Source of the DNA: Comamonadaceae bacterium | Lineage (GTDB): Bacteria > Pseudomonadota > Gammaproteobacteria > Burkholderiales > Burkholderiaceae_C | NCBI GenBank assembly: GCA_027484575.1 | Contig: JAIXSQ010000007.1 | Span: 124,001-188,000 of the forward strand | Reading direction: 5' to 3' | DNA length: 64,000 nucleotides | In this document: positions 11,323-18,422 of the stretch, piece after piece | How the letters are laid out: every line of letters begins with the position of its first letter | How positions within the stretch are numbered: the stretch's first letter is position 1 | The notes under the pieces: model-generated | Told to the model about the DNA's origin: nothing | The model's database searches: none | What the model saw: only the letters and a program-made list of their open reading frames with translations | Position numbers and translations under genes: made by a program

Positions 11323-11400
11323 GGTCGCCGCGAGACTAGCACCGCGGCGCTTGACGCGCGCCAAGGGTCGCACCGGCCCGCGCTGCTACCCTCGCCGCCC

Positions 11401-12027
11401 ATGCCACCTGCCGCCCCCGTCCACCGCGCCCTGCAGGGCAGCCTGCTGCGCCTGCTCGACGACGTGCAGGGCCTGCTCACGGGCTGTGCGCTCACCGCGC
11501 TCGCGCTGCTGCTGTTCCAGGGCGCGCACCTGGTGCCCGGCGGCACCGTGGGCCTGGCATTGCTGCTGCAGCGGGGCACGGGGTTGCCCCTGGCGGCGGC
11601 CTTCCCGCTGGTGGTGGCGCCCTTCTACCTGCTGGCGCTGTGGCAGATGGGCCGCGGCTTCACCGTCCGCACCGCGTTGTCGGTGGCCTTGGTCACCGCC
11701 TTCACCGCCGCCCTGCCCCACGGGCTGCAGCTCGCGCAGGTGCGGCCGTGGCTGGCCGGCGGCCTGGGGGGCCTGCTGGCGGGCGTGGGCATCCTCATCC
11801 TGTTCCGCCACCGCGCCAGCCTGGGCGGCTTCAACGTGCTGGCGCTGCTGGCGCAGCGCACGTTCGGCTGGAAGGCCGGCCTGGTGCAGGCGGGCCTCGA
11901 CGCAGCGGTGGTCCTGCTCGGCGCGGTGCTGGGCGAGCCGCGGCTGCTGGGCTGGTCGCTGCTGTCCGTGCTGACGCTCAACCTGGTGCTGGTGGCCAAC
12001 CACCGCGCGCGGGCCGGCCAGGCCTGA
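11401..12027 (+). CDS. YitT-family membrane protein
   Basis: A 208-residue integral membrane protein with about five to six hydrophobic helices. The loop FQGAHLVPGGTVGLALLLQ after the first helix and the GGFNVLALLAQRTFGWKAGLVQ segment near 140-160 match the YitT/DUF161 family, which is found widely but has no established biochemical role. The bacterial relatives usually have a C-terminal cytosolic DUF2179 domain; this protein stops after the membrane part, as is common in proteobacterial versions. The function is unknown. The ATG at 11401 follows a divergent lipoprotein gene by 78 nt, and the stop nearly touches the convergent formate dehydrogenase operon. Confidence 0.8.
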   Translation: MPPAAPVHRALQGSLLRLLDDVQGLLTGCALTALALLLFQGAHLVPGGTVGLALLLQRGTGLPLAAAFPLVVAPFYLLALWQMGRGFTVRTALSVALVTAFTAALPHGLQLAQVRPWLAGGLGGLLAGVGILILFRHRASLGGFNVLALLAQRTFGWKAGLVQAGLDAAVVLLGAVLGEPRLLGWSLLSVLTLNLVLVANHRARAGQA

Positions 12028-12033
12028 GCAGGC

Positions 12034-12456
12034 TCACTGGCGCGCGGCGTCGGGCGCGTCGGCGTTGACGCCGGGCGGCCGCGCGTTGCGGCCGGTCTTC
12101 ACGTCCTCGCTGGCCGGCGCGGTGCCGGCCTTCTCGCTGCGCACCTCCATCGGCGGCGCCGGCGGCGGCGCCTGCTGGACCGTGGCGCCGGAGGGGCCCA
12201 CCACCTGGCCGGCACCGCCGGTGGTGCCGCCCGAGCCCTGCGGGATGCCGGGCGTGCCCGCGGGGCCGGAGGTGCCGGGCTGCGTCGCCGTGGCCGTCGT
12301 GGCCATCACCTCGCCGCTGGTCTTGCCGCCGGCGGCGACGTGGCCCGGCGCGCCGGTGCGCTGCACCTGCCCCGCCGGCCCGGTGGTGCGCTCGCCGCAG
12401 CCGGCCAGCAGCAGCACCGCCACGGCGGCGGCCAGCGGCGCGGCGGCCCTGCTCAC
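12034..12456 (-). CDS. Small lipoprotein at the end of the formate dehydrogenase operon
   Basis: A 140-residue protein starting at a GTG that overlaps the stop of the cytochrome subunit gene (GTGA), so it belongs to the operon. A hydrophobic signal ends in a lipobox LLLAGC (Cys near 21). The mature part is low-complexity Gly/Pro/Thr/Ala sequence without a recognisable domain and probably disordered. I do not recognise the family. The position suggests a role in the envelope near the periplasmic dehydrogenase, but this is only context. Confidence 0.65.
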   Translation of the reverse strand: MSRAAAPLAAAVAVLLLAGCGERTTGPAGQVQRTGAPGHVAAGGKTSGEVMATTATATQPGTSGPAGTPGIPQGSGGTTGGAGQVVGPSGATVQQAPPPAPPMEVRSEKAGTAPASEDVKTGRNARPPGVNADAPDAARQ

Positions 12457-13454
12457 TGCCGGCCCTCCACCCGGTCGGCCCACAGGCTGTGGTGCATGCG
12501 GGCCCAGCCGGCGTCGACGGTGCCGTGGCGCATGCCCTCGTAGGCACCGGGCGTGCCCAGCGTGCCCAGATAGATGTGCCCGAGGGACGCGGCCGTGTAC
12601 AGCGTGGCGCCCACCAGGTGCAGCACGTGGGCGACCTGCAGCACGTAGCGCGTCTGGCCGAACACGACGAAGTCCAGCACCAGCCCGGTCGCCCCCATCA
12701 GCAGGCCCAGGCCGACCACGCCGGCCCAGAACCAGGCCTTCTCGCCGGCGTTGAAGTAGCCGGCCGGCGGATGGGCGCCGCCGAGCAGCCCGCCGCCGCT
12801 GCGCGCCCAGGCCCAGTCGCTGCGGTCGAACAGGTTGTCCCGCACATAGGCGAAAAACATGGCCAGGCTGCACAGCACGAACAGCGGGCCGGCCACGTTG
12901 TGCACGTACTTCGACGCGATCGCCAGCCACGAGAACAGCGCGTGGCCGAGCAGCGGGATGAGCAGCTTGCCGAACAGCATCAGCAGGCCGGTGACGGCCA
13001 GCAGCACGAAGGTGATGGCGGTGGCCCAGTGGATGATGCGCTGGCTGCGGCTGAAGCGCTCGATGCGCTGGCCGGTCTGCGGCGCGGGCTCGGCCGGCCC
13101 GACCAGCATCCACAGCGCCAGGATCGCCAGCGCCGCGCCGGCCAGCACCACGCCCGAGGCGGTGGACAGCGGGCCGTTGCGCAGCACCCGCCAGCTGTTG
13201 CCCCCGCGCTGCAGGATCACGGCGGTCTCCTGCTCGGGGCGGCCGATGGGCGTGATCCAGTGCCGGTCGGCATGCACCTTGCCCGAAGCGGCATCGAACC
13301 AGCCCGGCCCGGGCACGTCCTTCTCGCGCTGCAGGATGGTCTGCTCCTCGGCATAGGCCGGCACCGCCTCCTCGTGCGGCACCGCGGCCGTGGCCGCGAC
13401 GGCCGCCCACAGGGCCAGCAGCACCAGCAGCAGCTGGCGCATCAACGGCTTCAT
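12453..13454 (-). CDS. fdoI: Formate dehydrogenase cytochrome b (gamma) subunit
   Basis: A 333-residue membrane subunit that anchors the complex and passes electrons to the quinone pool through haem b. The ATG at 13454 overlaps the stop of the preceding lipoprotein gene (ATGA). A signal-like N-terminus is followed by a periplasmic segment of about 80 residues, as in the FdoI/FdnI family of betaproteobacteria, then a membrane anchor and a four-helix cytochrome core. Candidate haem ligands are His in RIIHWATAITF, KYVHNVAG and HVLHLVGATLY. The following gene, a small lipoprotein, is translationally coupled. The symbol is by family; FdnI would be equally valid. Confidence 0.88.
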   Translation of the reverse strand: MKPLMRQLLLVLLALWAAVAATAAVPHEEAVPAYAEEQTILQREKDVPGPGWFDAASGKVHADRHWITPIGRPEQETAVILQRGGNSWRVLRNGPLSTASGVVLAGAALAILALWMLVGPAEPAPQTGQRIERFSRSQRIIHWATAITFVLLAVTGLLMLFGKLLIPLLGHALFSWLAIASKYVHNVAGPLFVLCSLAMFFAYVRDNLFDRSDWAWARSGGGLLGGAHPPAGYFNAGEKAWFWAGVVGLGLLMGATGLVLDFVVFGQTRYVLQVAHVLHLVGATLYTAASLGHIYLGTLGTPGAYEGMRHGTVDAGWARMHHSLWADRVEGRQ

Positions 13455-13675
13455 GGCTGGCCTCCCTTGTGGAACGTGCGCACGTATTCGTTCTGCCCGC
13501 GGTTGCGGTCCGCGATGCGGGCGTACCAGGACAGGCGGTCGCCATGGAACCACGCCTGCTGCGGCAGCTGGTCGGGCTTGCCGTCGTAGGCGCCGTCGCG
13601 CCAGGCGGGGTGCTGCTCCACCTCCAGGCAGCCGGCCAGCAGCACGGTGGCGGCCAGGACGAGCGCGGCTCTCAT
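13451..13675 (-). CDS. Small lipoprotein between the Fe-S and cytochrome subunits
   Basis: A 74-residue lipoprotein. The ATG at 13675 overlaps the stop of the Fe-S subunit gene and its own stop overlaps the next ATG, both as ATGA. The signal MRAALVLAATVLLAGC gives a lipobox Cys at 16. The mature 58 residues are charged and aromatic, with a WFHGDRLSWYARIADRNRGQ segment and no obvious domain. Sandwiching between two structural subunits, with full translational coupling, implies near-stoichiometric production with the complex. I do not recognise a named family. It could be an accessory subunit or assembly lipoprotein. Confidence 0.75.
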   Translation of the reverse strand: MRAALVLAATVLLAGCLEVEQHPAWRDGAYDGKPDQLPQQAWFHGDRLSWYARIADRNRGQNEYVRTFHKGGQP

Positions 13676-14352
13676 GTCGGCAGCTTCCCGGGCACGTTCT
13701 GGCTGGCGCCGGGGACCTGGTTGGTGCGCGGCCCGTCGCCGCGCACGCCCAGCTTGCCACGGGCACCGGGGTCGTAGGCGATCGACCAGCCCCACAGCTC
13801 GGGGCCGTAGCCGCGCGTCTCGACCCGGTGGCGGTAGATGTCGGCGATCACGTTGGCGTCGCCGCCCAGCAGGGCCTTGGTGCCGCACTGCTCGGCGCAC
13901 GAGGGCAGCTTGCCCTCGGCCAGCCGGTTGCGGCCGTAGGTGCGGAACTCCTCGACCGAGCCGTCCTGGGCCGGCCCGCCGGCGCAGAAGGTGCACTTGT
14001 CCATCTTGCCGCGGTGGCTGAACAGCCCGGTCTCGGGGAACTGCGGCGCCCCGAACGGGCAGGCCAGCAGGCAGTAGCCGCAGCCGATGCACAGCTCCTT
14101 GGAGTGCAGCACCACGCCGTCGGCCGTGTGGTAGAAGCAGTCGACCGGGCACACCGCCATGCACGGCGCGTCGGTGCAGTGCATGCAGGCCACCGAGATC
14201 GAGGCCTCGCCCGGCTCGCCGTCGCGGATGGTCACCACCCGGCGGCGGTTCACGCCCCAGGGCGTCTCGTGCTCGTTCTTGCAGGCCGTCACGCAGCCCA
14301 TGCAGTCGATGCAGCGCTCGGTGTCGCAGATGAACTTCATGCGGGCAGGCAT
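13672..14352 (-). CDS. Formate dehydrogenase iron-sulfur (beta) subunit
   Basis: A 226-residue ferredoxin-like electron-transfer subunit with the usual complement of cysteines for four [4Fe-4S] clusters. The motifs are C14-x2-C17-x2-C20-x3-C24 (CIDCMGCVTAC), CMHCTDAPCMAVC, CIGCGYCLLAC, and a fourth group CTFC with later C-x-x-x-C (SCAEQC). It should relay electrons from the catalytic subunit to cytochrome b. Unlike E. coli FdnH it has no C-terminal membrane helix, so it must be held by its partners. Ten nt separate it from the catalytic gene, and it overlaps the lipoprotein that follows. Confidence 0.93.
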   Translation of the reverse strand: MPARMKFICDTERCIDCMGCVTACKNEHETPWGVNRRRVVTIRDGEPGEASISVACMHCTDAPCMAVCPVDCFYHTADGVVLHSKELCIGCGYCLLACPFGAPQFPETGLFSHRGKMDKCTFCAGGPAQDGSVEEFRTYGRNRLAEGKLPSCAEQCGTKALLGGDANVIADIYRHRVETRGYGPELWGWSIAYDPGARGKLGVRGDGPRTNQVPGASQNVPGKLPT

Positions 14353-14362
14353 GGCCGGCTCC

Positions 14363-17248
14363 TCATCCCAGCGCCGGCGCAGGGCGCAGGCGGCACAGGG
14401 AGACCTTGGTCTCCTGCATCATGGTCACGACGTCGTAGCCGTAGGTCCAGCCGGTGTTGGCGGCCTCGCCCAGCACGATCGGCGCGGCCCCCTTGGGGTA
14501 CTTGTCGCGCAGGTCCTCGCCCATCCAGTGGCCACCGAAGTGGTAGGGCATCCACACCAGCCCCTGCGGCACGCGCGGCGTGACGAAGGCCTTGACCTTC
14601 AGCTTCGCGCCGGCGGGCGTCTCGACCCAGATGTCCTGGCCGGTCCTGACCGGCAGCTGCCCCGCGTCCAGCGGGTTGATCTCCACGAACATCGCCTGCT
14701 GCAATTCGGCCAGCCAGGGGTTGGAACGCGTCTCGTCGCCGCCGCCCTCGTACTCGACCAGCCGGCCCGAGGTCATGATCAGCGGGTAGTCCTTGGCGAA
14801 GTCCACCTGCTGCACGGACTTGAACAGCGTCGGCAGCCGCCACAGGGTCCTGCGGTCGTCGTAGGTCGGGAAGCGCGCCACCAGGTCGCGGCGCGGCGTG
14901 ACCAGCGGCTCGCGGTGCACCGGCACCGGGTCGGGGAAGTTCCAGACATTGGCGCGCGCCCGGGCGTTGCCGTACGGGTTGCAGCCGTGCGCGATCGCCA
15001 CCCGGATGATCCCGCCCGACAGGTCGGTCTTCCAGTTGCGTCCCTCGGCCTGCTGCTGCTCGGCCGGCGTCAGGTCGCCCCACCAGCCCAGCTTCTTGAG
15101 CAGCACGTGGTCGAACTCGGGATGCCCGAACGGCAGCTCGCTGTCCCGGGGGGCGCTGCCTTCGGCCGCCAGCAGGTCGCGGCCCTCGCGCTCCACGCCC
15201 CAGTTGGCACGGAAGCCCATGCCGCCGCGCTGCGCGGTGCGCGACAGGTCGTACAGCACCGGCGTGCCCGGGTGGCGCATCTCCGGCGTGCCCCAGCACG
15301 GCCACGGCAGCCCGTAGTAGTCGCCCTTGCACGGCCCCGACTCGGCCAGCAGCGTGGTCGGGTTGAAGGTGTGCTTGTTCTCCATGTGGGCCTTCAGCCG
15401 CTCGGGCGACATGCCCGAGTAGCCGATGGTCCAGATGCTGCGGTTGATCTCGCGCAGGATGTCCTCGATCACGGGCTCGTTGCGCACGACCTGGATGTTC
15501 TTGCACAGCTGCTCGGCGAAGCCGAACTTCTGCGCGAACAGGTACATGATCTCGTGGTCGGTCTTGCACTCGAACAGCGGCTGGATCACCCGCTCGCGCC
15601 ACTGCACGCTGCGGTTGCTGGCGGTGCAGCTGCCCTGGGTCTCGAACTGCGTGGTCGAGGGCAGCAGGTAGACGCCGTCCTGGCGCCCGTGCATCGCCGC
15701 GGTCATCGTGGGATACGGGTCGACCACCACCAGCATGTCCAGCTTCTTCATCGCCGCCTGCATGTCGGGCAGGCGCGTCTGGCTGTTGGGCGCATGGCCC
15801 CAGTACACGACCGCGCGCAGGTTCGACGGCTGGTCGACCCAGTCGTCCTTCTCCAGCACCGCGTCGAACCAGCGCGAGACCGTGGTGCCGGGCTTTTCCA
15901 TCAGCGCCTTCGAGGCGAAGCGCTTCTGCAGCCACTCGTAGTCCAGCCCCCACACGGCGGCGAAGTGCCGCCAGGCGCCCTCGGCCAGGCCGTAGTAGCC
16001 GGGCAGCGAGTCGGGGTTGGGCCCGACGTCGGTGGCGCCCTGCACGTTGTCGTGCCCGCGGTAGATGTTGGCGCCGCCGCCGGCCACGCCGATGTTGCCC
16101 AGCACCAGCTGCAGGATGCACAGGGCGCGCACGTTGGCCGTGCCCACGTGGTGCTGGGTGATGCCCATGCACCAGACCACCGACGAGGGCTTGTTCTTGG
16201 CCAGCATCTCGGCGGCCAGGCGCACGCTGGCCTCGGGCACGCCGGTGACGTCGCTGACCACGTCGGGCGTCCACTTGGCCACCTCCTTGCGCACGTCCTC
16301 GATGCCGTAGGTGCGCGCCTCCAGGTAGGCCGGGTCCTCCCAGCCGTTCTGGAAGACGTGCCAGAGCATCCCCCAGGTGAAGGCGATGTCGGTGCCGGGC
16401 CGGATGCGCACGTAGTGGTGCGCGAAGCGGGCGGTGCGGGTGAAGCGCGGGTCGACCACGACCATCTTGGCGCCCAGCTCCTTGGCATGCAGGAAGTGCA
16501 GCATCGAGATGGGATGCGCCTCGGCCGGGTTGGAGCCGATGAACAGCACGGCCTTGCTGAAGTGCAGGTCGTTGAACGAGTTGGTCATCGCCCCGTAGCC
16601 GAAGGTCTGCGCGACCCCGGCCACGGTGGTCGAGTGGCAGATGCGGGCCTGGTGGTCGCAGTTGTTCGAGCCCCAGAGGGAGACGAACTTGCGCAGCAGG
16701 TAGGACTGCTCGTTGTTGTGCTTGGACGAGCCGATCCAGAACACCGAGTCCTGGCCGGCCTGCTCGCGCAGTTGCAGCAGCTTGCCGCCCACCTCGTCCA
16801 GCGCCTGCTGCCACGAGATGCGCTGCCACTGCCCGCCCACCAGCTTCATCGGGTAGCGCAGCCGGTGCTCGCCGTGGCCGTGCTCGCGCACGGATGCGCC
16901 CTTGGCGCAATGCGCGCCCATGTTGATCGGCGAGTCGAAGGCGGCGTCCTGCCGCACCCACACGCCGTTCTCGACCACCGCCTCGACCGAGCAGCCCACC
17001 GAGCAGTGGCTGCAGACCGTGTGCTTGACCTCGCTGCCGGGCCGGGGCGACTGCGGCGCCTGCTGGGCCTGCGCCGGCTGGATCACCGCGCCCTCGTGGC
17101 CCGCCGCCAGCAGTGCGGCGGCGCCCGCCAGGCCGCTGCCGCGCAGGAAGGCCCGGCGGCTGGTGCCAGGGGTCAACGCGGCGCCGCGGCGCATCGGCGT
17201 GCGCGGACGCCCGGGGGCGGCAGGTGCGAGCTTGCGCAGCAGCGGCAT
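14363..17248 (-). CDS. Formate dehydrogenase catalytic subunit, Cys-type, TAT-exported
   Basis: A 961-residue molybdopterin (bis-MGD) oxidoreductase that oxidises formate to CO2, probably in the periplasm. A twin-arginine signal (SRRAFL at 30-35, then a hydrophobic run) precedes the [4Fe-4S] motif C79-x2-C82-x3-C86...C114. The active-site segment reads ARICHSTTVAG with Cys204-His205, where E. coli FdnG has selenocysteine. The codon is TGC, so no UGA recoding is needed. Fe-S, cytochrome b and chaperone genes surround it, and moaA-mobA-moeA nearby supply the cofactor. Molybdenum versus tungsten cannot be decided from sequence. No symbol is given because naming differs between systems. Confidence 0.95.
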   Translation of the reverse strand: MPLLRKLAPAAPGRPRTPMRRGAALTPGTSRRAFLRGSGLAGAAALLAAGHEGAVIQPAQAQQAPQSPRPGSEVKHTVCSHCSVGCSVEAVVENGVWVRQDAAFDSPINMGAHCAKGASVREHGHGEHRLRYPMKLVGGQWQRISWQQALDEVGGKLLQLREQAGQDSVFWIGSSKHNNEQSYLLRKFVSLWGSNNCDHQARICHSTTVAGVAQTFGYGAMTNSFNDLHFSKAVLFIGSNPAEAHPISMLHFLHAKELGAKMVVVDPRFTRTARFAHHYVRIRPGTDIAFTWGMLWHVFQNGWEDPAYLEARTYGIEDVRKEVAKWTPDVVSDVTGVPEASVRLAAEMLAKNKPSSVVWCMGITQHHVGTANVRALCILQLVLGNIGVAGGGANIYRGHDNVQGATDVGPNPDSLPGYYGLAEGAWRHFAAVWGLDYEWLQKRFASKALMEKPGTTVSRWFDAVLEKDDWVDQPSNLRAVVYWGHAPNSQTRLPDMQAAMKKLDMLVVVDPYPTMTAAMHGRQDGVYLLPSTTQFETQGSCTASNRSVQWRERVIQPLFECKTDHEIMYLFAQKFGFAEQLCKNIQVVRNEPVIEDILREINRSIWTIGYSGMSPERLKAHMENKHTFNPTTLLAESGPCKGDYYGLPWPCWGTPEMRHPGTPVLYDLSRTAQRGGMGFRANWGVEREGRDLLAAEGSAPRDSELPFGHPEFDHVLLKKLGWWGDLTPAEQQQAEGRNWKTDLSGGIIRVAIAHGCNPYGNARARANVWNFPDPVPVHREPLVTPRRDLVARFPTYDDRRTLWRLPTLFKSVQQVDFAKDYPLIMTSGRLVEYEGGGDETRSNPWLAELQQAMFVEINPLDAGQLPVRTGQDIWVETPAGAKLKVKAFVTPRVPQGLVWMPYHFGGHWMGEDLRDKYPKGAAPIVLGEAANTGWTYGYDVVTMMQETKVSLCRLRPAPALG

Positions 17249-17260
17249 GGCGGGACTGCG

Positions 17261-17467
17261 TCAGTAGCGCGCCAGGCGGTAGTACGCCCGCATGCGCTCG
17301 GTCTCGCGGTAGCCGGACGGCAGGTCCCGCGGCGCCGGCGCGTGGACGGCGACGGGCGCCGCGGCGACCGCGCGCGGCAGCAGCCCGGCGGCACCCGCGG
17401 CCGCCGCGGTGGCGCCCAGTCGGGCCAGCACGCCGCGGCGTGCGTGCGAGGTCGGGTGTGTGGTCAT
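17261..17467 (-). CDS. Formate dehydrogenase-region TAT-signal small protein
   Basis: A 68-residue protein of the type named formate dehydrogenase region TAT target (TIGR02811). It has a twin-arginine signal (ARRGVLARLGA), a hydrophobic run to about residue 37, and a short mature tail ending SGYRETERMRAYYRLARY. Members almost always sit directly upstream of a TAT-exported formate dehydrogenase catalytic gene, as here (12 nt before the fdh start). The role is unknown; suggestions include guiding or proof-reading export of the large subunit. Next upstream is the TorD-type chaperone. Confidence 0.85.
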   Translation of the reverse strand: MTTHPTSHARRGVLARLGATAAAAGAAGLLPRAVAAAPVAVHAPAPRDLPSGYRETERMRAYYRLARY

Positions 17468-17500
17468 GCGCAGGGGCTCGCGTGGAAGGGGGCTCCCACG

Positions 17501-18100
17501 CTAGTCCCCGGGCGGCGGCTCCGCGTCGGACAAGGCCTCCTGCTCGCCGGCGACAAACGCGCAGGCGAACCGTGCGAGCGGCGCATAGAAGCCCGCCCGG
17601 GGGTGGTCGGCGATGTCCTGCAGGCAGCGGCCGGCCCAGGGCGCGATGTGGGCCTGCAGGAAGTCCCGCTGTGCCTGCCACGGGGCCTGGAGCACCAGGT
17701 GGCCCATGGCCTGGCACAGCGCGCCCAGGTGGTCTTCCAGCTCGCGCGTGTCGGCGCTGCGGGCCAGCCCCAGTGCCTGCAGGTCGCGGCGCAACCGGGC
17801 CAGCGACTGGTTCATCAGGGTGCCGTCGACGTAGCGCGAGGCATAGGGGTCGACGGCCGGGATGCCCAGCGCGACGAAGAGCGCGGTCCAGGCGTCGGCG
17901 ACGTCCGCGGGCGGCTGCCGCGCGGCCTCCAGCACGGCGGCCCAGGCATGCTGCAGGGGGTCGGTGTCCGCGCCGGCGGCGGGAAGGGGCTGTTGCGCCA
18001 GCCAGCCGAGCAGGGCCGGGTCGGGACGCAGCAGCAGCCCGCCCAGCAGGGCCCACGTGCCGGCGCGTGCATCGCGCTCGGCGGTGTCTCCGGGCGTCAG
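17501..18100 (-). CDS. TorD-family formate dehydrogenase chaperone
   Basis: An all-helical cytoplasmic chaperone of the TorD/DmsD type, about 199 residues from the start chosen here. The family pattern includes WALLGGLLLRPDP near the N-terminus, the YxDGTLMNQSL-type hinge (VDPYASRYVDGT) and LGALCQAMGHLV. It binds the TAT signal of the molybdoenzyme until cofactor insertion is done. The start is odd: no in-frame ATG, GTG or TTG lies near the homologous N-terminus. A CTG at 18100 overlaps the preceding TGA (CTGA) and has GGGAG 5 nt upstream. The next usable upstream start, TTG at 18265, would add 55 residues of unlikely sequence overlapping the whole 49-residue gene. Confidence 0.8.
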   Translation of the reverse strand: MTPGDTAERDARAGTWALLGGLLLRPDPALLGWLAQQPLPAAGADTDPLQHAWAAVLEAARQPPADVADAWTALFVALGIPAVDPYASRYVDGTLMNQSLARLRRDLQALGLARSADTRELEDHLGALCQAMGHLVLQAPWQAQRDFLQAHIAPWAGRCLQDIADHPRAGFYAPLARFACAFVAGEQEALSDAEPPPGD

Positions 18101-18246
18101 GCGAACTCCCGCCGGGCCTGGTCGGCGAGCTCCTGGCGACGCATCACCAGGCGCGGCAGGTCGGGATGGAGGGGATCGATCTCGCGCAGGGCCCAGCCGT
18201 AGAAGGCCTGTGCGACCGAGAGGTGGAGCAAGCGGAGGATCTTCAT
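18097..18246 (-). CDS. Small 49-residue protein heading the formate dehydrogenase operon
   Basis: A short open frame with an ATG at 18246 and a TGA at 18097. The product begins MKILRLLHLSVAQAFYGWAL and continues as an amphipathic, charged helix (RLVMRRQELADQARREF). It has a natural-looking composition, whereas the overlapping alternative frame is rich in Pro/Arg/Gly in the way GC-shadow frames are. Its stop overlaps the chaperone's proposed CTG start, which supports it as the first gene of the operon. I do not recognise a family. It may be a small accessory or regulator of the complex. Confidence 0.55.
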   Translation of the reverse strand: MKILRLLHLSVAQAFYGWALREIDPLHPDLPRLVMRRQELADQARREFA

Positions 18247-18422
18247 GGCCCCATGCTCCGGGCAAACCGCAGAGCCAGCCGGTCGGCGCCTGCCTGAACC
18301 GTTTGTCGTCCGCGCCGGCCCCGGGCTGTCGGACGGAGCCGGCGCTCGCGCCGCACCCGCTGCGGTGGGCGGGGCGCCGGCGGATCAGTTGACCGGCTGC
18401 GGATGAGCCCGCAGCCTGCCGC

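Noticed and set aside
16600..16660. Selenocysteine (UGA) at the formate dehydrogenase active site
   Set aside because: The active-site codon is TGC in the segment ARICHSTTV, so the residue is ordinary cysteine.
14159..18202. Long plus-strand open frame opposite the formate dehydrogenase operon
   Set aside because: The composition is that of a reverse-complement shadow (His/Val/Gly/Arg-rich) and the opposite strand encodes well-conserved enzymes.
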